Part shown: one piece after another, positions 30,594-38,047 of the stretch | Position numbering within the stretch: position 1 is the stretch's first letter | How the letters are laid out: each line of letters starts with the position of its first letter | Virus record (IMG/VR): IMGVR_UViG_3300011420_000015 | Span: 1-45,060 of that record | Strand: one strand, 5' to 3' | Length of the DNA: 45,060 nucleotides | Source: a virus | The notes under the pieces: generated by a model | Databases searched by the model: none | What the model was told of the DNA's origin: nothing | What the model saw: the letters and a program-made list of their open reading frames with translations, nothing else | Translations under genes and position numbers: made by a program

Positions 30594-31337
30594 TCACATA
30601 GAGCTGATCTTGTACTTGATTGGCGAGAGAAACAGAGCGGAGGGCCACCGAATGGTGAATATATCTCCGACTAACGTGAATGCTTCATCTGGACCGGTGG
30701 CCGTCCACGTGCCGTCACCGTTATCCGTTACGACCAAGACCGCATGGTCCAGGAAGAGATCGATCACCTCCGAGGTCTCGGGGAATCTAGGATCCGTCGT
30801 GGAAGACCCATAGATGATGTCCTCCAGGGCTTCTACAGCAGCCTCCGGAGCAAGATCGGTGTCTACAACCAGATGTGCCGTCGGATGAATGCCCTCGGTA
30901 ACTTCTGGAGTCGCAAATATGTCCCATGTAAGCATGGTTACTTCAAGTTCATCGTTCTTGGAGGAATATGGCAGATCTTGATCAACCGCCAGAGCATTCC
31001 ACACCAGATGAATCAAATGACTCTCTCCGATGTCATCTCTCCAACTGAGATCAAACGGCTTTCGACTCTGATTCGTCTCTAAATCTCCGCTATTTCCCAA
31101 ATATGGATCAAATTCATCAGGATACGTCCATGCTTCAACGGTTAGACCAAAATCTTCTTTGGTTTGTGTCGTAGCGAACGGAACACCATCGTAGTAAAGC
31201 GTCGAAATGTTCGTGTCGTCCGCTTTTTGGGTTACTTTCGTCAATCCAACCCAAGGAACAGGCCCTTCGGTCAAATATAGAACTCCTCTGTCGACTCCTG
31301 ACTGGATCCTGTTTTCAGAAGTCCAGTCCAGCCTCAC
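30594..31337 (-). CDS. Major-tail-protein paralog 3
   Basis: From a GTG at 31337 (overlapping the previous TGA as GTGA) this 247-residue protein aligns by eye with the major tail protein. Shared pieces are VDRGVLYL, VPWVGLTKVTQ, TVEAWTYPDEFDPYLGN, FDLSWRDDIG, HLIHLVWNALA and a long match ending DPRFPETSEVIDLFLDHAVL. The C-terminal region has a GDGTWTATG turn and a hydrophobic end, not the Ig-like domain. It may form special tube or tail-tip rings. The longer reading starts inside the neighbouring paralog and is rejected. Confidence 0.72.
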   Translation of the reverse strand: MRLDWTSENRIQSGVDRGVLYLTEGPVPWVGLTKVTQKADDTNISTLYYDGVPFATTQTKEDFGLTVEAWTYPDEFDPYLGNSGDLETNQSRKPFDLSWRDDIGESHLIHLVWNALAVDQDLPYSSKNDELEVTMLTWDIFATPEVTEGIHPTAHLVVDTDLAPEAAVEALEDIIYGSSTTDPRFPETSEVIDLFLDHAVLVVTDNGDGTWTATGPDEAFTLVGDIFTIRWPSALFLSPIKYKISSM

Positions 31338-32017
31338 AAATAACCCAGATTGATGAAATTGACCAGCTGTTGCTGAGTCGGAAGCACGGGAAGCCCCGGA
31401 GGAATCAGCGGCGTAACTCCAACCGCAGTTCCATAGAGCAAGTTCTCGAAAGCCTCCAGATCGGTGGGATCCAGAACCCTTGTGTCGAGAATGAGATGCG
31501 ACGTGGGCTTGTATGTCACACCACTGTATGAAGCTGGCCTCGGTGGAACACCGTAAATCGTCCAAGACAACGTGGGAGCTTCTGGGGATTCCGACTTGGT
31601 ATTCCACACTCGCTCAGATGGTGTCGCCATGCAATTGTAAACCAGGTGGATCTTGTGCCCGGCTTCTTCATCGATATCGTCCCCGACTATCGTTCGGTAC
31701 GTAAAGCTGAACGGAATTCTCGGCTGTCCAGTAGCGAACAGACCCATGGCGACGTGAGCTGTCCCATCACATGGACCGAACTCTTCTGGCGCTGCGTACG
31801 CCTCAAGGGTGGCTTGGTAATCCTCATACGCGATGACGTCAAGATACTTAACCCCGTCGTAGTAGAAAGATTCCTGCTCACCTCCGGAGACATTCTCGGT
31901 CAGGTTCACAAGACCCACCCAGGGAACACCTTCCCCCGTCACCGGGTAGAGGACTCCATGATCAAGGCCCGTTTGGTATTCCTTTGTGCCTGGGGTGTTC
32001 CACACAAGTCTGGTCAT
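31334..32017 (-). CDS. Major-tail-protein paralog 2
   Basis: This 227-residue protein shares the full tube domain with the gene at 32593: TGLDHGVLYPV, GVPWVGLVNLTENVSGGEQE, LEAYAAPEEFGPCDGTAHVA, SFTYRTIVGDDIDEEAGHKI, HLVYNCMATPSE and TSHLILDTR. It lacks the C-terminal Ig-like domain and ends in FINLGYL. It may cap or decorate part of the tail. The ATG at 32017 follows AAGGAGGATAG. The 180-residue chaperone-like gene separates it from paralog 1. Confidence 0.78.
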   Translation of the reverse strand: MTRLVWNTPGTKEYQTGLDHGVLYPVTGEGVPWVGLVNLTENVSGGEQESFYYDGVKYLDVIAYEDYQATLEAYAAPEEFGPCDGTAHVAMGLFATGQPRIPFSFTYRTIVGDDIDEEAGHKIHLVYNCMATPSERVWNTKSESPEAPTLSWTIYGVPPRPASYSGVTYKPTSHLILDTRVLDPTDLEAFENLLYGTAVGVTPLIPPGLPVLPTQQQLVNFINLGYL

Positions 32018-32019
32018 TA

Positions 32020-32562
32020 CTATCCTCCTTCCGCTAGACGCTTTCGGTTCAGGGCGCGGCGACGAGCCGCTGCTTCCTGCCGGCCCATAGGCTTGGGCTT
32101 GGAGTTCTTGGCTCCGTAGATCTTGATTAGTGTGAATAGGCGATTGATGTGCCAGTTCTCACACTCTTTGTCAATCCCGGCAGAGAACATCCAGTAATAG
32201 ACGAGCTCCGCGGTAATGGTCTCTCCGCTTTTAGCTTCCGGACGGTCTTCGTTGAACCAAGTAGCGGTCATCTTGGCGTCGAAGTACGTTGTGACCTCAT
32301 CCAAATTCTCCTGAGAGAGTTTGGAGATCCAGTCCGGAGGAGGATCGGATGTGAGAAGCATGCACCGGACGTAGTCAAGAACCATTTCCGTTGTTTTGTA
32401 ATGCTCCTCTTGATCACTCAGGAAGGGAATCTCCCATTTTGACTCCCATTTTGACAGGGAGGCCAAGGAATGCTCCAGCTCTAAAGTGAAGCTATCGGGG
32501 TACGAGAACTTATTTGTCTCCGCATCGAAAAGCTCTTCCCCTAGAACCGTTATCTCAAGCAT
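32020..32562 (-). CDS. Putative tail assembly chaperone
   Basis: This 180-residue protein lies right after the major tail gene, where tail assembly chaperones belong. It has ELEHSLASLSKWESKWEIPF, VLDYVRCMLLTSDPPPDWIS, and a basic end (AAARRRALNRKRLAEGG). The LSLSKWES-like core recurs in such phage proteins. I find no slippery site with an overlapping second frame, so the usual -1 frameshift product seems absent. The KWESKWE piece is encoded by a 12-bp tandem duplication. GAAAGGAGG precedes the ATG at 32562. Confidence 0.6.
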   Translation of the reverse strand: MLEITVLGEELFDAETNKFSYPDSFTLELEHSLASLSKWESKWEIPFLSDQEEHYKTTEMVLDYVRCMLLTSDPPPDWISKLSQENLDEVTTYFDAKMTATWFNEDRPEAKSGETITAELVYYWMFSAGIDKECENWHINRLFTLIKIYGAKNSKPKPMGRQEAAARRRALNRKRLAEGG

Positions 32563-32592
32563 TCCTTGACCTCCTTTCTGTCAGATGTAGAA

Positions 32593-33477
32593 CTACGGCC
32601 GGGTGAACTCTGTGTGCGTGTCTCCGGTGAGCGTGTAGCTCGTCGAAGCCGGAACAGCGTCCACGTCGGCGGTGGCACCAGACGCGATGGCCGGCTGAGC
32701 ACCAGGAGCCTTGTTGACTCCGTTGATCTTCCACTGCACACCAGTGACGGTGGGCAGGGTGATGACACCCGTGCCGGACACGAACGTGGGCTTGTTGGCG
32801 TCCAGGTTCATGTTGACCGCGGTGGCCACACCCACGATGGAGCCGACCTCCTCGGGCAGAGGCAGACGCGGGTCGGTGCCGACCGTGCCGTAGAGGATTT
32901 CCTCCAGTGCCAGCAGGTCGGCCGGAGCAACCTCGGTCGAGTTGACGGTGATGTGCGAGGTCGGCCGGAAGCCCGGGACCTCGACGCCGGTCGTGGTGAC
33001 CTCCCACGAGAAGGCCGCGAGCTCCGGGGAGTCGTTGACCGTCGCGTGAGCGACCTCGGACGGCGCCGCGTCGGCGCCGTAAACAAGGTGAATCTCGTAG
33101 CCGAGGGCGTCACCCACGAGGTCATCGCCGAGAAGATTTCGGTAAGAGAACCCGAAGGTCTCCCGAACCTGCTGACCAATCTTGACGCCCGGAACCAGCT
33201 CCCCGGTTCCGTCGCAGGCCTCGAACTCCAGCGGGTAGTTGAACGCCTCGATGGTCGCGCCGAAGGTCTCGGCCGACTTCAGGTTGGCGTATACGCTGTT
33301 GTCCGCGTACTGCTTGTTGCTTTCGGCTCCCGCAGGACTCTCGGTGACGGTCGTGAGGCCAGGCCACGCGACACCCTCGTCGTAGAGGCCGGCTCCGTTG
33401 CGCAGGTAGAGCACGCCTCGGTCGACACCGGTCTTCCACTTCTTCTGGCCAGCGGCGGCCCAGGTAAGTGCAGTCAT
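32593..33477 (-). CDS. Major tail protein with C-terminal Ig-like domain
   Basis: The first 205 residues form the tail tube domain (WKTGVDRGVLYLRNGAG, EGVAWPGLTTVTESPAGAES, FNYPLEFEACDGTG, FGFSYRNLLGDDL and YEIHLVYGADAAPSE). The last 75 residues form an Ig-like module (PTFVSGTGVITLPTVTGVQW then GATADVDAVPAS). The same module, clearly related, ends the major capsid protein. High GC and good ribosome spacing (GAAAGGAACATC before the ATG at 33477) fit a strongly expressed gene. Two paralogs follow downstream. Confidence 0.88.
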   Translation of the reverse strand: MTALTWAAAGQKKWKTGVDRGVLYLRNGAGLYDEGVAWPGLTTVTESPAGAESNKQYADNSVYANLKSAETFGATIEAFNYPLEFEACDGTGELVPGVKIGQQVRETFGFSYRNLLGDDLVGDALGYEIHLVYGADAAPSEVAHATVNDSPELAAFSWEVTTTGVEVPGFRPTSHITVNSTEVAPADLLALEEILYGTVGTDPRLPLPEEVGSIVGVATAVNMNLDANKPTFVSGTGVITLPTVTGVQWKINGVNKAPGAQPAIASGATADVDAVPASTSYTLTGDTHTEFTRP

Positions 33478-33489
33478 GATGTTCCTTTC

Positions 33490-33819
33490 TCAGTAGAACA
33501 GGTTGAAAGTTTGGTGGTTGAGGTTGTCGGCCGGGTACGCTCGTTCGAACGTGCACGACTTTAAATCGGCGATCTTCTCCCTGGTGGGATCCATTGGATC
33601 CCTAGAAATTAGGGTGATGACCCAACGCATCTTGCGTGAGTACGGCGCATTGTCTGCATGTTGAACATTCTCGAAATCGAGGTTGTAGACGATGGCCGGG
33701 TAACTCATCTCGATGTCATCGGGAGGCTGGAAGTAGACATAGTCACTGCCCAGCAAAGACTTGAGAAGCGTGTCGAGAGATCCGACGTGTGCCTCAAGCT
33801 GGCTCTGGGACAGGCCCAT
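33490..33819 (-). CDS. Tail terminator-like protein
   Basis: This 109-residue protein has DDIEMSYPAIVYNLDFENVQ and MRWVITLISRDPMDPTREKI, the pattern of small tail terminator or neck proteins found before the major tail gene. The order here (head closure, this gene, major tail protein) supports the call. The ATG at 33819 has GGAGGAATC upstream and overlaps the previous gene by 26 bases. Confidence 0.7.
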   Translation of the reverse strand: MGLSQSQLEAHVGSLDTLLKSLLGSDYVYFQPPDDIEMSYPAIVYNLDFENVQHADNAPYSRKMRWVITLISRDPMDPTREKIADLKSCTFERAYPADNLNHQTFNLFY

Positions 33820-34132
33820 TGTAGATTCCTCCCAACCTCAAAAGTAGACGAGGACGACGAGGCTCGAGAGACTCGACTTCCCAGTTCTTTCCTTTCCAGC
33901 TGACATACTTGATGGCATAGAAGTTGTTTTCGGCAAACTCGTCAGCCACGATCTCGATGATGCTCGTCACAGTGACGGTGGAGTGGACGGTGTCGTCCCT
34001 TTCCGCCACCTGACGCCTGGGGTTTTTGACGTCGCCGAAGTATTCCATTTCGACAATGTCATCTTCCCAGACGCCAGGACGGATTAGCGTCTTACCGAGG
34101 TTGTAGCCGACGAAGCCGTGAAACTTCGTCAT
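33794..34132 (-). CDS. Head closure / head-tail connector-like protein
   Basis: This 112-residue beta-rich protein has RQVAERDDTVHSTVTVTSII, FYAIKYVSWKGKNWEVESLE and PRRPRLLLRLGGIYNG, the C-terminal pattern of phage head-closure proteins. It stands directly after the capsid gene. The ATG at 34132 follows AGGAGGTAGCC. It probably seals the portal vertex before tail joining. Confidence 0.72.
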   Translation of the reverse strand: MTKFHGFVGYNLGKTLIRPGVWEDDIVEMEYFGDVKNPRRQVAERDDTVHSTVTVTSIIEIVADEFAENNFYAIKYVSWKGKNWEVESLEPRRPRLLLRLGGIYNGPVPEPA

Positions 34133-34146
34133 TGGCTACCTCCTGC

Positions 34147-36246
34147 TCAGGCCGCGTCGCGAGTGAAGCTCCACTCGTCGTGCTGGTCGTCGGCGAAGTA
34201 GAAGCCGGCGTTGGCAACGGCCTTGACGTTGAGCGTGGCACCTGGCGCCAGAGCGGTCTGCGCACCAGCGACGAGCGTCGCGTCCGTGTCGGCGTTCTTG
34301 TAGGTGACGTTGGCCATCGTCGGGATGGTCGTGACACCAGTGGCCGAGTCGAAGGTCGGGACCGTCGGGTTGGCCAGCTCGGTGCTTGCGGTCGGCTGGA
34401 TCGTGATCCGAAGAGCCGAACGGATCTTCACGAGGGCGCCGGAGAACAGCGTCTCGATCAGGTACTTGTACTGGTTGTAGTCCAGGTCGAAGTCGTCGAA
34501 CAGGGTGACCTCGCCACCGGAGTCCGTGCCGACGTTGTAGTCCTGAAGGTTCACGATCAGACCGAGGCACGTTGCGTACGTCGGGTCGTCCATGAAGTCG
34601 AGCGTGACGATATCCGACACACCCATCTCCGAGGCGAGCTCCGCCTTGGTCTTCCAGTGACGACGCTGGAACCCGTCCTTGGACAGCAGCATCCGGTTGA
34701 GCTTCCCGAGGGTGGTGAAGAGAGTCGGAGCTCCGGAGCCCTTGTACAGCTCCATTCCGACCATGATCTCCTCGACCACACCCTGCCAGGAATCGCCCAC
34801 GTTCGCCGGAACCTCGACGTTGACCGTGGCCACGAAGAGGTCGTCGTCATTCAAGATCGAGCGAATGCCCTCACCATCGACGGCTCCCACCGGGTCCTTG
34901 ATCTTGTCGGGGTTGGGCTCACCCGGGTTGGCCGGGTCCTCCACAGGCCGACCGTCGCCGACGAGGATCGCGCGCGCGATCTCCTCCTTCAGCATGATCT
35001 GCATCTCGGCCTTCATCCAGGCCACGACGCGGAGCTCGGTTGCGTTGATGATGTCCTCGCGGTCGAGCTTCTGCTTCTTGTAGATCCAGGTCGAAGAGGT
35101 GGTGCGCTTCTTGATGCCGAAGAACTCCTCCTTCTTCAGGTTGCCCTTGATGTAACCCAGGGCCCTAGCCTCTTCGTGCGTGATGTCGGACCAGAGGGTC
35201 TTCACCTTGGCGAATGGGGTGTGACGAACGCCATTGATGACGGTCTGGACACCCTCCTGCCGGCGCATGTCGAACTGCGGGTCCTGCTCGAGGGCCTTCG
35301 CGTCCGGGAAGAGAGCTGCCAGGTTCTCGATGCCGTGCTTGAGGCAGTACTCCTCCACGGCGTGCTTCATCGAGCCACCGCGCTTCCAGTTCTCCTTGAT
35401 CTCGTCGAAGTCGGCGTGAACGAGGGTGCCCCCGTCGCCGGCCCCGGCCGAGTCGTCGCTGTTCTCGAAGGCGTTGTGCGCCATGTTGTCGGTTCCTTCC
35501 GTGTTGTTGAGGTCTTCGCCCTCAGTGTCCTTGTCGGAGTGCTCTGCGGTGTCGGTCTTGCCCTTCTCGAGAGCAGCCCCGATCATGTCGTGGACGAGCG
35601 CCTTCTGCTCGTCGTTCAGAGAGTCGTAGACCTCTTGAAGCGTGTCGGTGTCCGCGTGCTCGACCTCGTCACCCTCCCCCTTGGTCTCTTCCTCGGCGTT
35701 CTCCTCGGACTTCTCCGCAGCTTCTGCGGACTCATCTTCGGGATCGTCAACCTCCGGGAACGGAGTCCCGTCGGCGTGCACGAGACGCAGGCCGGTGAAT
35801 ACCAGCACTTCGTCTTCGAGCGTGAGGTAGTCGCCGTCACCATGGGCAACGTTGACGTTCTGGATCAGGGCTCCCGGGTTCGCGCCCGCAAGCACGACCG
35901 AAACTTCCTTGATCTTTCCGCCGAAGACCTTCTTCCCCTTCTCCACCAGCCGATTGGCCCAGATGGAAAGGGAGTTGACGTCCCCGTGTTCGACGAGCGC
36001 CTTGGTGCTCTGCGCCTTCGGGCTGTTGTTGAAGTACGCGTCCACGGCCATGTCGCCGTCGGCGGTCTTCTTGAGCTTGACGTGTCCCAGAACATTGTCG
36101 GGGCCATCGTGCTGATGCGACCAGAGCAGCGGAACCTGGGTTCCGTCCTGATCGGCGAACGCGTGTGGCATGATCGTTCGACCGTCAGAGCACTCAAGGC
36201 CAGCCTTGGTCGCGAGTCCGCTGAAATCAGCGAGCTTTACTCCCAT
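34147..36246 (-). CDS. Fused prohead protease and major capsid protein
   Basis: The 699-residue product begins with an HK97-type prohead protease. LLWSHQHDGPDNVLGHVKL holds the catalytic His (about 44-46), NSLSIWANRL the Ser (about 94), and IKEVSVVLAGANPGA the third region. A highly acidic linker (about 155-255) probably acts as scaffold. Residues 255-610 are an HK97-fold major capsid protein, and the last 75 residues an Ig-like module related to that of the major tail protein. ATG at 36246 has AAGGAG upstream; the TTG further up is unlikely. An internal ATG at 35484, with GGAAGGAA eight bases before it, could give separate capsid protein. Confidence 0.88.
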   Translation of the reverse strand: MGVKLADFSGLATKAGLECSDGRTIMPHAFADQDGTQVPLLWSHQHDGPDNVLGHVKLKKTADGDMAVDAYFNNSPKAQSTKALVEHGDVNSLSIWANRLVEKGKKVFGGKIKEVSVVLAGANPGALIQNVNVAHGDGDYLTLEDEVLVFTGLRLVHADGTPFPEVDDPEDESAEAAEKSEENAEEETKGEGDEVEHADTDTLQEVYDSLNDEQKALVHDMIGAALEKGKTDTAEHSDKDTEGEDLNNTEGTDNMAHNAFENSDDSAGAGDGGTLVHADFDEIKENWKRGGSMKHAVEEYCLKHGIENLAALFPDAKALEQDPQFDMRRQEGVQTVINGVRHTPFAKVKTLWSDITHEEARALGYIKGNLKKEEFFGIKKRTTSSTWIYKKQKLDREDIINATELRVVAWMKAEMQIMLKEEIARAILVGDGRPVEDPANPGEPNPDKIKDPVGAVDGEGIRSILNDDDLFVATVNVEVPANVGDSWQGVVEEIMVGMELYKGSGAPTLFTTLGKLNRMLLSKDGFQRRHWKTKAELASEMGVSDIVTLDFMDDPTYATCLGLIVNLQDYNVGTDSGGEVTLFDDFDLDYNQYKYLIETLFSGALVKIRSALRITIQPTASTELANPTVPTFDSATGVTTIPTMANVTYKNADTDATLVAGAQTALAPGATLNVKAVANAGFYFADDQHDEWSFTRDAA

Positions 36247-36266
36247 TTTGACTGTCTCCTTTCGAT

Positions 36267-36731
36267 TCAATGACGACGGCCCTCGGTTGCCGCCGGTGTC
36301 TTGGACTTGGATGAAGCAGCCGAGGTGATCTTGGCCACATCCGACTTCAGGGTGCGGATGATGTCGTCCTTTCGGTCGAGCATCTCCCTTCTCTTGGCAA
36401 ACCGCTCTTTGTCGGTTGCCTTGGGATGGGAATCAACCCAGGAGCGAAACTCCTCGGTCAATCTGCTAAGCTTTTCCTTTGCCTGGTCAGCCAGACGTTG
36501 GATTGCAGCAGACCGTTGAGACCCGACATCAGCCGCAGCCTTGCTGCCGATGGCAGTGACTCGCGACTTTCGGGTTTTGGTGGAGGACATGTCGGAGTTC
36601 GACTGGTCCCCTTGGCCCTTGTTTCGGCCCTTGAGCTTCCTGGTTCTCAGGTAGTACTCGTGGGCTTTTCGAGGGTCGTAGGCGTGGGCGAGAAAGTCCT
36701 TGGCGAACTCCTCCCCGAGGTGAGTGCTCAT
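36267..36731 (-). CDS. Head morphogenesis-associated protein (154 aa)
   Basis: The N-terminus contains AYDPRKAHEYYLRTRKLKGR, a motif widely seen in capsid-region proteins of Gram-positive phages, often near MuF-type or scaffold genes. The rest is a basic helical coiled coil (AAIQRLADQAKEKLSRLTEE, RREMLDRKDDIIRTLKSDVA). It lies between portal and capsid, so an internal scaffold or packaged protein is likely. The ATG at 36731 overlaps the portal stop (TGATG). Confidence 0.68.
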   Translation of the reverse strand: MSTHLGEEFAKDFLAHAYDPRKAHEYYLRTRKLKGRNKGQGDQSNSDMSSTKTRKSRVTAIGSKAAADVGSQRSAAIQRLADQAKEKLSRLTEEFRSWVDSHPKATDKERFAKRREMLDRKDDIIRTLKSDVAKITSAASSKSKTPAATEGRRH

Positions 36732-38023
36732 CAGCCTCCTCCCGCAATGGCGTCGAGCTGGGCATCAAAGTCTGCACCCAGCATGTCGGCTAGCTGATTG
36801 GGATCAGTTGAGCCGTCAACAGGTTGACCAACCGGTGTGTCGTCAACCGGCATGTTGCTGTTCCTGAGCTGATCAGCTGCGGGATCAGAATGCGGCTTCC
36901 ATCCGATCGACTGTCGGATCTCGTTCGAGGTTGCAATCTCGTTACGAGTGAACTTGTCGGCGACCTCTGCGATCGCACTGATCGGCATGTATTTGAACGG
37001 ATCACGGAAAGCCATGATCGTCTGCCCTTGAGTTCGAGCAGTACGAGTCAGCCACTTCCTCTTGATCTCATTGACCAACTGAGCAACGAGAGGCTCAACC
37101 GTTCGGTTGTAGTAGTTGACCATGGCAGCCTCATCGGCAGTGCCATCCATGATCTCCTTGGTGAGACCCAGCTCGGAGTAAGCTTTCTGTGTAAGCCACT
37201 CCACCTGTGTTAACAGGTTGTTCTCAGCTGGACGGTTCAGCTGTGTGATCTTCTCGGTTGCGTCCGTGTAGGCCACACCGTACTTCGATCCCTTGAGCTG
37301 AGTCTCCATGTCCTTGCGTCGCTGCTCCGCACCTTGCCGTCGAGTTTCCGACTTGATGGCGTATGGCAACTGGATGATGATGTCGAGCTTCCCCGAGGCG
37401 ACAAGCTCGTCCGACGTATCCAGCAAGGCAAGCTTCTGCATCAAGCGCTGAAGAGTGGAGTTGGGCTCGTTCATCACAGCGTACAAAGGATTCTGGACGA
37501 CCGGCGTGTAGCGTTTGCCTTGCCAGATCTCCTCGTACACACCCTTCTTCTCATTCCAACACTTGACTTTTACTCGAGACGCCTTCCATTCGGTGATGAT
37601 TCCCACCCGAGCATTGCCTACGTCGAAGGATCCTGTGTTCTCAGGGTCAGCAGTCATGTCGACGCCGACTAGAGCAATCACTCCTTCTTCGCAAACTGTC
37701 TGGTAGACATCTTGAAGCAGTTGCCTACCGTTCTGGTCCAAGTTCGCCTCAACGCTTAGAACATCGTCCAGACGACTTCGAATGTTCTCGAGAAACCTCT
37801 CCTCTTCATCAACGCGGACGTGACGCACAGGAAGTGCCGCGGCATCGATGGCGATCCGGTTGTAGATGGATGCGATGGTTGTCCGCTCGCTGATGGTTCG
37901 TCCATACCCACCAGATCGAGGACGACCGTAGTAGCTTGGTTCGCTCTCGATTCGACCGGGGCCGAGTCTCTCGTCCTTGATGAATGCATTGAACGCATGT
38001 ACTATTCGATCACGGAACCCCAT
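36731..38023 (-). CDS. Portal protein
   Basis: This 430-residue protein follows the large terminase and shows HK97-type portal features: RTTIASIYNRIAIDAAALPV, YAVMNEPNSTLQRLMQKLAL, AYTDATEKITQLNRPAENNL, TQVEWLTQKAYSELGLTKEI and NEIRQSIGWKPHSDPAADQL. It forms the dodecameric DNA channel. AAAGGAGGTGACTC precedes the ATG at 38023. The C-terminus is acidic and Gly-rich. Confidence 0.9.
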   Translation of the reverse strand: MGFRDRIVHAFNAFIKDERLGPGRIESEPSYYGRPRSGGYGRTISERTTIASIYNRIAIDAAALPVRHVRVDEEERFLENIRSRLDDVLSVEANLDQNGRQLLQDVYQTVCEEGVIALVGVDMTADPENTGSFDVGNARVGIITEWKASRVKVKCWNEKKGVYEEIWQGKRYTPVVQNPLYAVMNEPNSTLQRLMQKLALLDTSDELVASGKLDIIIQLPYAIKSETRRQGAEQRRKDMETQLKGSKYGVAYTDATEKITQLNRPAENNLLTQVEWLTQKAYSELGLTKEIMDGTADEAAMVNYYNRTVEPLVAQLVNEIKRKWLTRTARTQGQTIMAFRDPFKYMPISAIAEVADKFTRNEIATSNEIRQSIGWKPHSDPAADQLRNSNMPVDDTPVGQPVDGSTDPNQLADMLGADFDAQLDAIAGGG

Positions 38024-38047
38024 GAGTCACCTCCTTTCCTGTGCGTG

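Noticed and set aside
32017-32562. Programmed frameshift in the tail-chaperone-like gene
   Set aside because: The next gene starts three bases after the stop and is a tail-protein paralog with its own ribosome site; I found no slippery heptamer with a long overlapping frame.
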